This document shows, piece by piece, positions 1 to 6,543 of a stretch of 6,545 bases of DNA. The translations under genes were made by a program, and so were the position numbers. The DNA is from Erysipelotrichaceae bacterium UBA3379 (GTDB taxonomy: Bacteria > Bacillota_I > Bacilli_A > Erysipelotrichales > Coprobacillaceae). Under the pieces are notes generated by a model. That model had not been told where the DNA came from, ran no database searches, and worked only from the letters and a program-made list of their open reading frames with translations. Every line of letters begins with the position of its first letter. Positions within the stretch are counted from its first letter, which is position 1. Location: contig DEPZ01000075.1 of NCBI GenBank assembly GCA_002359025.1, forward strand, positions 1 to 6,545. The letters run 5' to 3'.

Positions 1-2
1 AT

Positions 3-185
3 TTATCTCCCGTATACATTCCTCGTATATCAAGTATTACAAACCCTATTTCTGGAGTTATTAAATCTGAAGGTATTGACGAAATTATTCTAGACAAAGA
101 TAAAATAGATCCAGAAAGAACAATTATTATGACGAAAGAACCCGTAGTATATCAAGAAGAAACACAAAATATTATGAACTGTTAG
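3..185 (+). CDS. C-terminal fragment of an unidentified protein
   Basis: An open reading frame enters from the left edge and runs for 60 codons to a TAG stop at 183-185. It is the only plus-strand frame open through this stretch; the other two hit stops early. The visible tail starts LSPVYIPRISSITNP, continues GVIKSEGIDEIILDKDKID, and ends in an acidic, polar stretch. It has no membrane segment and no motif I can assign. The hydrophobic/charged alternation suggests a small beta-rich cytosolic domain end, but that is inference. The stop codon overlaps the Shine-Dalgarno site of the C-S lyase gene 7 nt downstream, so the two are probably cotranscribed and translationally coupled. A link to PTS MalX, which neighbours MalY in E. 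coli, was considered, but the tail does not show an EIIB cysteine motif. The start, the length and the function are outside what can be seen. Confidence 0.75.
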   Translation, partial: LSPVYIPRISSITNPISGVIKSEGIDEIILDKDKIDPERTIIMTKEPVVYQEETQNIMNC

Positions 186-188
186 GAG
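184..188 (+). promoter_or_regulatory. Shine-Dalgarno site of the C-S lyase gene
   Basis: AGGAG lies within the last bases of the upstream stop codon. It is 4 nt from the ATG at 193 and 7 nt from the adjacent ATG at 196, so the second ATG has the more usual spacing. The overlap with the TAG stop suggests translational coupling with the preceding gene. Confidence 0.7.
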
Positions 189-192
189 TGAG

Positions 193-1380
193 ATGATGTA
201 TAACTTTTCTAAAATGACAAATAGATTCAATACAAGTTCATTAAAATGGGATGTCAAAGAAAATATTCTACCTATGTGGGTGGCAGATATGGATTTTGAA
301 ACAGCACCAGAAATTATTGAAGCATTACATAAAAGAGTTGATCATGGAATATTCGGATATAATATTATCTGTGATGATTATTATACAAGCATTCAAACAT
401 GGTGGCATACTTATCATCATTTCGATATAGATAAAGATTGGATGATGTTTTGTACAGGAGTTGTTCCAGCCATTTCTTCGATTGTTAGAAAAATGACAAC
501 TGTTGGAGAGAATGTTTTGATTCAATCACCTGTTTATAACATTTTCTATAATTCTATTTATAATAATGGAAGACATATGATATCAAGTGATTTGGTATAT
601 GATGGTAAAGAATATCATATTGATTTTGATGATTTAGAAAAGAAGTTAGCCCTACCTCAAACAACTCTCATGATTTTATGTAATCCACATAATCCTATTG
701 GAAAAATATGGGATTATAAGACTTTAGATAGAATTGGTCAATTATGTAAAAAACACCATGTATTAGTTGTATCAGATGAAATTCATTGTGATATCACTGC
801 ACCTGGCCAAGAATATATACCTTTTGCCAGTATATCTCAAACCAATCGTGACATCAGTATTACATGTATCGCACCAACAAAAGCTTTTAATCTTGCCGGT
901 TTACAAACATCATGCATTATTGTGCCTAACGAAACATTGCGTCATAAAGTCAATCGTGGTATCAATACTGACGAGATTGCTGAACCTAATAGTTTTGCTG
1001 TTGAAGCATCTATTGCTGCTTTTCAAAAAGGTAGGCCATGGCTAGATGAATTAAAAGTGTATATACAAAACAATAAAACAACTGCTATAAAATATATTCA
1101 AATGCATTTACCTGATCTATATGTTGCTCCTTCAAATGCTACGTATTTACTTTGGATAGACAGTAGTCGAGTATGTTCAAATAGTGTAGAGCTTGTTGAA
1201 TTTATTAAAGAAAACACAGGGCTTTATGTAAGTGATGGTTTAGAATACGGAGAAAATGGAAAACAATTTATAAGAATGAATATTGCATGTCCTAAAGAAA
1301 GACTTATGGATGGACTTGAAAGATTAAAAAAAGGTATAAAAGAGTATCAAAATAACAAGCATATTGATACATCTATTTAA
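193..1380 (+). CDS. MalY/PatB-family PLP-dependent C-S lyase (cystathionine beta-lyase type)
   Basis: This is a 395-residue fold-type I aminotransferase-like enzyme, close to the roughly 390 usual for the MalY/PatB family. The family cleaves the C-S bond of cystathionine, cysteine or cysteine S-conjugates to give a thiol, pyruvate and ammonia in the cytosol. Diagnostic sequence, numbered from the first ATG: the N-terminal SLKWD and LPMWVADMDF segments (16-35); SPVYNIFY (112-119); CNPHNPIG with the cofactor-binding asparagines (163-170); SDEIHCD with the PLP-pyridine aspartate D195; APTKAFNLAGLQ with the Schiff-base lysine K230; and the carboxylate-binding arginine R361 in FIRMNIACP. All expected catalytic residues are present. 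Two ATGs lie in tandem (193, 196), and the second is better spaced from AGGAG. It follows an unidentified gene by 7 nt, probably in one operon. In E. coli, MalY also represses the mal activator MalT; there is no sign of mal genes here. The exact substrate cannot be read from the sequence. Confidence 0.93.
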   Translation: MMYNFSKMTNRFNTSSLKWDVKENILPMWVADMDFETAPEIIEALHKRVDHGIFGYNIICDDYYTSIQTWWHTYHHFDIDKDWMMFCTGVVPAISSIVRKMTTVGENVLIQSPVYNIFYNSIYNNGRHMISSDLVYDGKEYHIDFDDLEKKLALPQTTLMILCNPHNPIGKIWDYKTLDRIGQLCKKHHVLVVSDEIHCDITAPGQEYIPFASISQTNRDISITCIAPTKAFNLAGLQTSCIIVPNETLRHKVNRGINTDEIAEPNSFAVEASIAAFQKGRPWLDELKVYIQNNKTTAIKYIQMHLPDLYVAPSNATYLLWIDSSRVCSNSVELVEFIKENTGLYVSDGLEYGENGKQFIRMNIACPKERLMDGLERLKKGIKEYQNNKHIDTSI

Positions 1381-1436
1381 AGTATCGTTGTCTTGTCCAT
1401 ACTTTATAAGCATAGAATCCCATTCAATATAAGTAT

Positions 1437-1465
1437 TTGATATATCATGCTTACAAACATATACT
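1437..1465 (+). promoter_or_regulatory. Predicted sigma-A-type promoter for the alcohol dehydrogenase gene
   Basis: TTGATA (1437-1442) and TATACT (1460-1465) are separated by exactly 17 nt, and each hexamer matches the consensus at five of six positions. Transcription would begin near 1472, giving a leader of about 160 nt before the dehydrogenase start. In AT-rich DNA such matches occur by chance, but both the hexamers and the spacing fit here. Confidence 0.5.
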
Positions 1466-1479
1466 GTTATCAAAAGGAA

Positions 1480-1554
1480 GTGATTAAAAAAATATTTATA
1501 TTTATTATTATCACAATTCTTAATCAATCTTCTTATATGAAATTCTTGATATAA
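1480..1554 (+). CDS. Possible leader micro-ORF (24 codons, GTG start), hydrophobic
   Basis: A GTG at 1480 opens 24 codons ending in TAA (1552-1554). The product would begin MIKKIFIFIIITIL: two lysines followed by a run of isoleucine and phenylalanine, like a signal peptide or small membrane peptide. It starts just after the predicted transcription start. AAAGGA lies only 1 nt before the GTG, which is too close for normal initiation. The hydrophobic run could simply reflect AT-rich DNA, because ATT, ATA and TTT encode Ile and Phe. It may be a small peptide, the remnant of a lost secreted protein, or nothing. Confidence 0.15.
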   Translation: MIKKIFIFIIITILNQSSYMKFLI

Positions 1555-1622
1555 AAAGAAATAACAAAACATATTCTCATATATAGAAGTTAAAAACAAT
1601 TATTATTCAATATGTCAATAAT

Positions 1623-1628
1623 AGGAGG
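1623..1628 (+). promoter_or_regulatory. Ribosome binding site that fixes the alcohol dehydrogenase start
   Basis: AGGAGG is followed by 7 nt and then the ATG at 1636. The in-frame ATG at 1612 lies upstream of this site and has no comparable Shine-Dalgarno sequence of its own. A start at 1636 also gives an N-terminus (MLGNFEYCNPTKLYFG) like that of related butanol dehydrogenases. Confidence 0.85.
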
Positions 1629-1635
1629 TATATTT

Positions 1636-2805
1636 ATGTTAGGAAATTTTGAATATTGCAATCCAACAAAACTTTATTTTGGAGATGATTCATTACATTA
1701 TTTAAATACGGAACTTAAGAATTATGGGAAAAAGATTCTTCTTGTATATGGTGGTGGTTCTATTAAAAAGAACGGTATTTATGATGAAGTCATCACTGTT
1801 TTACATGAAAACAACAAAGAAGTTATAGAACTTTCTGGTGTCATGCCTAATCCAACCCTTGATAAATTATATGAAGGAATAGAATTATCAAGAAAAAATG
1901 ATATTGATTTTATACTTGCTGTAGGTGGAGGATCTGTTTGTGATTATGCAAAAGCATTATCTGTTTCTATTCATTGTCAAGAAGATCCTTGGGATAAATA
2001 TTATCTTCAAGGTCAAGAACCAACATGTGAAATTGTTCCAGTCGGTTGTATTTTAACAATGGTAGGAACTGGTTCTGAAATGAATGGTGGTGCAGTTATC
2101 ACGAATCACCAACAAAAATTAAAGATTGGACACGTCTTTAACGAACAAGTTATGCCAAAATTCTCTATTTTAAATCCACGTTATACTTTAACATTACCAA
2201 AGTATCAAATGATTGCTGGAATTTATGATATTATGAATCATATCTGTGAACAATACTTTTCAGGAGATGATGACAATACAAGCGATTATATAAGCGAAGG
2301 TCTTATGAAATCATTAATTCATTCTAGTCGTCAAGCTGTTAAAGAGCCTCAAAATTATGAAGCAAGAAGCAATATTATGTGGATTGCAACATGGGCACTC
2401 AACACACTTATCGCAAAAGGAAAATCTACAGATTGGATGGTACATATGTTAGGTCAAGCCGTTGGAGCATATACTGATGCTACACATGGTATGACTTTGG
2501 CCGCTGTTTCTTTACCTTATTATAGATATATTATGCCATATGGTTTAGATAAGTTTGTAAGATTTGCTAAAAACGTATGGAATATAGATGATCAAAACAA
2601 AACAAAAGAAGAGATTGCTTTAGCAGGATTAAAAGCTATGGAAGAATGGATGAACGAATTAGGTCTTGTCATGAATTTAAATGAATTAGGCGTTACAGAA
2701 GATATGTTACAAGGTCTCGTTGATGCCACACTTATCATGAACGGTGGCTATAAAGTTCTTACAAAAGAGGAAATCCTAGAAATATTTAAACAAAGTATGA
2801 TGTAA
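1636..2805 (+). CDS. Iron-type alcohol dehydrogenase, YqhD/butanol dehydrogenase class
   Basis: This is a 389-residue group III metal-dependent alcohol dehydrogenase. The family reversibly reduces aldehydes to alcohols in the cytosol; YqhD/BdhA members usually use NADPH and act on butanal and other short or toxic aldehydes. Numbered from the chosen start: a GGGS phosphate-binding turn at 39-42, in the position used for NADPH in YqhD; the nucleotide loop VGGGSVCDYAK (96-106); GTGSEMN (144-150); and metal ligands D198 and H202 (YDIMNH), H270 (DWMVHMLGQ) and H284 (DATHGMTL), all four present. Length matches the family (about 387-390). An extended start at 1612 would add eight residues (MSIIGGIF), but these are encoded by the ribosome binding site region, so 1636 is preferred. 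It has its own predicted promoter upstream and a strong terminator after it, so it is probably transcribed alone. The physiological substrate (butanol/ethanol fermentation or aldehyde detoxification) cannot be decided from the sequence. Confidence 0.93.
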   Translation: MLGNFEYCNPTKLYFGDDSLHYLNTELKNYGKKILLVYGGGSIKKNGIYDEVITVLHENNKEVIELSGVMPNPTLDKLYEGIELSRKNDIDFILAVGGGSVCDYAKALSVSIHCQEDPWDKYYLQGQEPTCEIVPVGCILTMVGTGSEMNGGAVITNHQQKLKIGHVFNEQVMPKFSILNPRYTLTLPKYQMIAGIYDIMNHICEQYFSGDDDNTSDYISEGLMKSLIHSSRQAVKEPQNYEARSNIMWIATWALNTLIAKGKSTDWMVHMLGQAVGAYTDATHGMTLAAVSLPYYRYIMPYGLDKFVRFAKNVWNIDDQNKTKEEIALAGLKAMEEWMNELGLVMNLNELGVTEDMLQGLVDATLIMNGGYKVLTKEEILEIFKQSMM

Positions 2806-2826
2806 GATTATACTTACTCAAAAAGC

Positions 2827-2856
2827 AGATGGTTCATTTCACGAACCATCTTTTTT
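2827..2856 (+). terminator. Intrinsic terminator after the alcohol dehydrogenase gene
   Basis: A perfect 9-bp stem, AGATGGTTC (2827-2835) with GAACCATCT (2843-2851), encloses a 7-nt loop. A run of T (2851-2856) follows directly. It begins 21 nt after the stop codon, so it should end the dehydrogenase transcript and separate it from the transporter gene. Confidence 0.9.
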
Positions 2857-2927
2857 GTTAAAACATTTAAACAAGCAATACAAAGTTTTATAAAAAACAA
2901 CTAAAATAACATAAAAATAAAACATCA

Positions 2928-2966
2928 TTGAACTCAATAAACAACTGTAGTATCATCTAATATAAT
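2928..2966 (+). promoter_or_regulatory. Candidate promoter(s) for the EamA transporter gene
   Basis: TTGAAC (2928-2933) and TATCAT (2951-2956) are 17 nt apart and match the consensus at four and five of six positions. A perfect TATAAT lies at 2961-2966, but its best-spaced upstream hexamer, TAAACA (2938-2943), is weak. Either could serve the transporter, whose start is at 3041. The rest of the 2857-3040 gap is AT-rich with no gene or other structure I can support. Confidence 0.4.
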
Positions 2967-3040
2967 ATATTGATCTATTTTAAAACTTTTCGTTAATTAA
3001 CTGTCTTTATAAAAAGAATTTTATGAAAGGATGATAGATA

Positions 3041-3913
3041 ATGTGGATTATATTTGCATTTGGTTCTGCGATTTTTTCTAGCCTCACATCAATTCTTGCA
3101 AAATGTGGAATACAAAAAACAGATTCAACAGTCGCTACAGCTATACGAACTATTATTGTATTTTTCTTTTCATGGCTTATGACTTTTATAGCTGGCTCAC
3201 AATCGACAATAACAAGTCTCTCTGTTAAAACATGGATATTTTTAATTCTTTCTGGAGTGGCTACTGGAGCTTCATGGATTTGTTATTTTAAAGCACTTCA
3301 AATAGGAGATGTCAACAAAGTCGTTCCTATTGACAAGTCAAGCACTATCCTATCAATGATTTTAGCATTTATCTTTTTACATGAAACTTTTACATATATA
3401 AGTGGAATTGCTATTATATTGATTGCGATAGGAACATACTTAATGATTACCAAAGAAAAAAATGAAGTCACTCAAAACACCCAAAATAGATCTTGGTTGA
3501 TATATGCTATCTTATCTGCAGTATTTGCTAGTTTAACATCCATTCTAGGAAAAATTGGTATTGAAAATGTAGAATCTAATTTAGGGACAGCAATGAGAAC
3601 AACAGTCGTTCTTATCATGGCATGGCTTATTGTCATTGCGACAAAAAAGCAAAGCAAAGTTCATAATATATCAAAACGTGAACTATTCTTCATTTCCTTA
3701 TCTGGATTCGCTACAGGTGGAGCATGGCTTTGTTACTATAAAGCATTACAAGATGGTCTTGCAAGTGTAGTCATACCCATTGATAAATTAAGTATTTTAG
3801 TAACGATTGCTTTTTCTTATATAGTATTCAAAGAAAAAATTTCTAAAAAATCTGGATTTGGTCTTGTACTCATAGTATTAGGGACATTACTTATGGTCAT
3901 TCCCACATTATAA
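3041..3913 (+). CDS. EamA/DMT-superfamily transporter (ten-helix permease)
   Basis: A 290-residue integral membrane protein made of two EamA repeats of five helices each, the standard size for drug/metabolite transporters. Approximate helices: 1-20, 31-51, 65-84, 98-114, 118-136, 152-170, 182-200, 214-234, 248-264 and 272-288. A polar cytosolic-type linker (about 137-151) joins the halves. The repeats align at a constant offset of 150 residues: SGVATGASW (71-79) with SGFATGGAW (221-229), CYFKALQ (81-87) with CYYKALQ (231-237), PIDK (96-99) with PIDK (246-249), and E115 with E265 at the end of helices 4 and 9. Family members export or import amino acids, nucleotide-related compounds or other small metabolites; the substrate cannot be predicted. 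AAAGGATG (3026-3033) is a reasonable ribosome binding site. The gene is flanked by terminators on both sides and looks monocistronic. Confidence 0.92.
   Translation: MWIIFAFGSAIFSSLTSILAKCGIQKTDSTVATAIRTIIVFFFSWLMTFIAGSQSTITSLSVKTWIFLILSGVATGASWICYFKALQIGDVNKVVPIDKSSTILSMILAFIFLHETFTYISGIAIILIAIGTYLMITKEKNEVTQNTQNRSWLIYAILSAVFASLTSILGKIGIENVESNLGTAMRTTVVLIMAWLIVIATKKQSKVHNISKRELFFISLSGFATGGAWLCYYKALQDGLASVVIPIDKLSILVTIAFSYIVFKEKISKKSGFGLVLIVLGTLLMVIPTL
3059..3442 (+). repeat. EamA repeat unit 1 of the internal duplication
   Basis: This encodes residues 7-134, the first five-helix half of the transporter. It aligns without gaps to residues 157-284. Of 29 residues compared between 71-99 and 221-249, 18 are identical. 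Of 34 compared between 7-40 and 157-190, 18 are identical. Duplicated halves are normal in this family. Confidence 0.8.
3509..3892 (+). repeat. EamA repeat unit 2 of the internal duplication
   Basis: This encodes residues 157-284, the second five-helix half. It keeps the same helix order, the ALQ and PIDK motifs and the glutamate after the fourth helix of the unit as in repeat 1. Confidence 0.8.
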
Positions 3914-4053
3914 AATCTTATAATAATCTTTTTTTATCATACTGCTATGCTATTTAAAAGCATGTAAACAATTCAAATATTGATATTTTTCAACAAAAAG
4001 ATTTGATAACTTTCAATTAATAAAACATAACATAATCTTTTATTTATGAATCC

Positions 4054-4084
4054 AAAAAGCAAATGATAGTTCATTGCTTTTTTT
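4054..4084. terminator. Intrinsic terminator of the transporter gene, possibly bidirectional
   Basis: GCAAATGA (4059-4066) pairs with TCATTGC (4071-4077) through a single bulged A, with loop TAGT. On the plus strand a run of seven T (4078-4084) follows. On the minus strand the five A at 4054-4058 read as a T-run, so the same hairpin could also stop transcripts arriving from leuS. The 140 nt before it (3914-4053) are AT-rich with no gene or structure I can support. Confidence 0.75.
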
Positions 4085-4094
4085 CATATAAAGC

Positions 4095-4121
4095 AAAAGA
4101 AGTAACCTATTCAGTTACTTC
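4095..4121 (-). terminator. Candidate terminator of leuS
   Basis: GAAGTAAC (4099-4106) and GTTACTTC (4114-4121) form a perfect 8-bp stem with a 7-nt loop. On the minus strand it is followed by TTTT (4098-4095) and lies 26 nt past the leuS stop codon. The T-run is short, so termination may be shared with the hairpin at 4059-4077. Confidence 0.65.
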
Positions 4122-4129
4122 CCCTTTCT

Positions 4130-4147
4130 AAATTGACATGTCAATTT
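4130..4147. repeat. 18-nt perfect palindrome touching the leuS stop codon
   Basis: AAATTGACATGTCAATTT is an exact inverted repeat with no spacer, and its last base is also the last base of the leuS stop codon. It could be a protein-binding half-site pair or an mRNA 3' end structure. It contains TTGACA on both strands, but there is no matching -10 hexamer at the right distance on either, so it is not a convincing promoter. Confidence 0.6.
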
Positions 4148-6543
4148 TATTTAACAACAATATTAACAATCTTATTTTTAACTACAATAACTTTAACGAT
4201 GTTTTTACCTTCTGTATGAGATTTTACATTATCTTGAGATAATGCCACTTCTTTAACAACGTCATCTTCTTCATCTTTATTGACTGTTATTTTTGCACGA
4301 AGTTTTCCATTCACTTGAACAGCCATTTCAATAGTAGCCACTTCTAACATTGCTTCATCATATGTAGGCCATGTTTCATATGCTAATGTATTTTCATGTC
4401 CCAATAATTGCCACATTTCTTCACAAATATGTGGCGCAATACAGCTTAACATTTTCACTAAATTCTCTGCATATGGACGATATAATGTTTTTGCCTTATA
4501 TGCTTCATTAACAAAAATCATCATTTGAGAAATAGCTGTATTGAAACCTAGTGTTTCATAGTCGTTTGTTACTTTCTTAACAGTTTGATGATAAATAAAA
4601 TCTAAAGCATGATCATTTTCATCAACAAGTTTATCAGATTCAATAATCAAACGATAAACTCTATCTAACCATTTTCTTGCGCCATCAACACCACTTTCAC
4701 TCCATGGCTTACTTGCTTCTAATGGCCCCATAAACATTTCATAAACACGTAATGTATCAGCACCATAATTTTTTACAATATCATCAGGATTAATGACATT
4801 TCCTTTAGACTTACTCATCTTTTCTCCATTATTTCCAAGAATCATACCTTGATGATATAATTTTTTAAATGGTTCTGGATGAGATAAATATCCTTTATCA
4901 TATAAATAACGATTCCACATACGAGAATACAACAAATGCCCCACAGCATGTTCTGGTCCACCTACATATAAGTCTACTGGTAACCAATGATCCAATAATT
5001 TCTTATCACCAAAAGCTTTATCATTATGTGGATCTATATATCGCATATAATACCAGCTACTTCCGGCACTTCCAGGCATCGTACTTGTTTCTCTTTTTCC
5101 TTTTTTACCATCAACTTCTACATTTACCCATTCAGTCGCTTTATCCAATGGAGAAGCTCCTGATGAAGATGGTGAATAATCTTCTAATGGTGGTAAAATT
5201 AATGGCAATTCATCATCTGATAAAACAACTGATGAACCATCATCAAAATTAATAACTGGAATAGGTTCTCCCCAATATCTTTGTCTTGCGAAAATCCATT
5301 CTCTTAAACGATAATTCACTTGTTTTTTACCACAACCATGTTCAGTTAACCAATTTATCATTGTTTCAATAGCATCTTCTTTATTCATCCCATTTAAAAA
5401 GTCAGAGTTAATATGAACCCCATCTTGTGTCCATGCTTCTTGAGTAACATCTCCACCTTCTAAAACTGGAATAATATCAATACCAAATTTTTTCGCAAAA
5501 GCCCAGTCACGATCATCATGTGCTGGAACAGCCATAATTGCACCTGTTCCATAACCAGCTAAAACATAATCAGAAATCCAAATTGGAATTTCTTTGCCAC
5601 TAACTGGATTAATAGCGTAAGCACCAGTGAAAACACCAGTTTTTTCTTTATTTAATTCTGTACGTTCTAATTCAGATTTTGTTGCACAGATATCTTTATA
5701 ATTTTGAACTTCCTGTCTTTTTTCATCAGTTGTAATCTTATCAACAAGTTCATGTTCTGGTGCTAACACGCAGTATGTTGCTCCAAAAAGTGTATCACAA
5801 CGTGTTGTAAAGACTGTGAATTTATCATCATGTCCTGCAACTTTAAAATCAACATGAGCCCCAATAGATTTTCCAATCCAGTTTCTTTGAATTTCTTTTG
5901 TTGACTCAGGCCAATCTAAATCATTTAATCCATCCAACAATTTTTCAGCATAAGCAGGAATATCAATAACCCATTGCTTCATATTCTTACGAATAACAGG
6001 ATATCCTCCACGTTCACTTTTCCCATCAATGATTTCATCATTTGCTAAAACTGTTCCTAATTCTTCGCACCAGTTCACTGGAATATCAACATTTTTAGCT
6101 AATCCATCATTATATAATTGTTTAAAAATCCATTGTGTCCATTTGTAATAAGATGGATCACATGTAGAAATACATTTATCCCAATCAAAAGAAAAACCTA
6201 ACATTTTCAATTGATTTGTAAATGTTTCAATATTCTTTAATGTAAATCCTTCAGGATGATTTCCTGTTTTAATTGCATATTGTTCTGCAGGTAACCCAAA
6301 TGCATCAAACCCCATAGGATGTAATACATTATATCCTTGCATTCTTTTCATTCTTGAAACAATATCAGTTGCAGTATAACCTTCAGGATGTCCTACATGC
6401 AACCCTTGTCCTGATGGATATGGGAACATATCTAACGCATAAAATTTAGGTTTAGAAAAATCCCAGACATCCGTTTCAAAAGTATGATTCTCTTCCCAAT
6501 ACTTTTGCCATTTCTTTTCTATGACTTTGTGATCAAACGACAT
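4147..6543 (-). CDS. leuS: Leucyl-tRNA synthetase
   Basis: This 798-residue class Ia aminoacyl-tRNA synthetase attaches leucine to tRNA-Leu and hydrolyses mischarged products in its CP1 editing domain. Its length is close to the roughly 800 residues of Bacillus-type enzymes. Features in order: an N-terminus typical of the family (MSFDHKVIEKKWQKYW); the HIGH-type motif HVGH at 49-52 after PYPSGQGL; the editing domain with TTRCDT (246-251), T251 matching the specificity threonine of E. coli LeuRS, and GTGAIMAVPAHDDRD (332-346), whose D346 matches the conserved editing aspartate; SSWYYMRY (495-502); KMSKS at 575-579; then the anticodon-binding helical domain and a C-terminal domain ending KIVNIVVK. 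No expected motif is missing. The usual proline after TTR is cysteine (C249). The ATG at 6543-6541 gives the expected N-terminus. Its ribosome binding site and any T-box leader lie beyond the window. It converges on the transporter gene. Confidence 0.98.
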   Translation of the reverse strand: MSFDHKVIEKKWQKYWEENHTFETDVWDFSKPKFYALDMFPYPSGQGLHVGHPEGYTATDIVSRMKRMQGYNVLHPMGFDAFGLPAEQYAIKTGNHPEGFTLKNIETFTNQLKMLGFSFDWDKCISTCDPSYYKWTQWIFKQLYNDGLAKNVDIPVNWCEELGTVLANDEIIDGKSERGGYPVIRKNMKQWVIDIPAYAEKLLDGLNDLDWPESTKEIQRNWIGKSIGAHVDFKVAGHDDKFTVFTTRCDTLFGATYCVLAPEHELVDKITTDEKRQEVQNYKDICATKSELERTELNKEKTGVFTGAYAINPVSGKEIPIWISDYVLAGYGTGAIMAVPAHDDRDWAFAKKFGIDIIPVLEGGDVTQEAWTQDGVHINSDFLNGMNKEDAIETMINWLTEHGCGKKQVNYRLREWIFARQRYWGEPIPVINFDDGSSVVLSDDELPLILPPLEDYSPSSSGASPLDKATEWVNVEVDGKKGKRETSTMPGSAGSSWYYMRYIDPHNDKAFGDKKLLDHWLPVDLYVGGPEHAVGHLLYSRMWNRYLYDKGYLSHPEPFKKLYHQGMILGNNGEKMSKSKGNVINPDDIVKNYGADTLRVYEMFMGPLEASKPWSESGVDGARKWLDRVYRLIIESDKLVDENDHALDFIYHQTVKKVTNDYETLGFNTAISQMMIFVNEAYKAKTLYRPYAENLVKMLSCIAPHICEEMWQLLGHENTLAYETWPTYDEAMLEVATIEMAVQVNGKLRAKITVNKDEEDDVVKEVALSQDNVKSHTEGKNIVKVIVVKNKIVNIVVK

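Larger units (their letters stand above)
1381..1635. other. AT-rich intergenic region between C-S lyase and alcohol dehydrogenase genes
   Basis: No strong gene lies in these 255 nt. A weak inverted repeat (TAAAGTAT at 1378-1385 with ATACTTTA at 1399-1406, 13-nt loop) starts at the C-S lyase stop codon. It has no T-run after it, so it is not a convincing intrinsic terminator. A second imperfect long-range pairing joins TAAGCAT (1407-1413) with ATGCTTA (1447-1453). The right half carries the promoter and micro-ORF listed separately, then an AT-rich leader up to the dehydrogenase ribosome binding site. I recognise no riboswitch. Confidence 0.6.

Noticed and set aside
325..525. Minus-strand 66-codon frame inside the C-S lyase gene
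   Set aside because: It is antisense to conserved lyase coding sequence and has no recognisable product.
767..1045. Plus-strand 92-codon frame inside the C-S lyase gene
   Set aside because: It lies fully within the lyase's PLP-lysine region in another frame, and the lyase motifs make the reading clear.
1378..1406. Hairpin at the C-S lyase stop codon as an intrinsic terminator
   Set aside because: The 8-bp stem is mostly A-T with a 13-nt loop and no T-run follows, so termination there is not supported.
1324..1599. Minus-strand 91-codon open frame spanning the gap between the lyase and the dehydrogenase
   Set aside because: It begins with TTG without a ribosome binding site, overlaps the end of the lyase gene and has the composition of translated AT-rich noncoding DNA. 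It resembles no protein family.
1612..1635. Upstream ATG extending the alcohol dehydrogenase by eight residues
   Set aside because: The extension is encoded by the AGGAGG ribosome binding site and its flanks, and the ATG at 1636 is ideally spaced from that site.
3472..3657. Minus-strand 61-codon frame inside the transporter gene
   Set aside because: It is antisense to the second EamA repeat, with no ribosome binding site or family resemblance.
193..3913. One operon or pathway linking the C-S lyase, alcohol dehydrogenase and EamA exporter
   Set aside because: A strong terminator at 2827-2856, a separate promoter before the dehydrogenase, and gaps of 184-255 nt between the genes argue against it. 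No shared substrate is evident.
4133..4161. Promoter starting with TTGACA inside the palindrome
   Set aside because: At 17-nt spacing the plus-strand -10 would be AACAAT and the minus-strand one GAAGTA. Neither is convincing, and the plus-strand direction would run into leuS antisense.
4869..5252. Plus-strand 127-codon open frame inside leuS
   Set aside because: It is antisense to a strongly conserved part of leuS, has a low-complexity product and shows no ribosome binding site: a shadow of the real gene.
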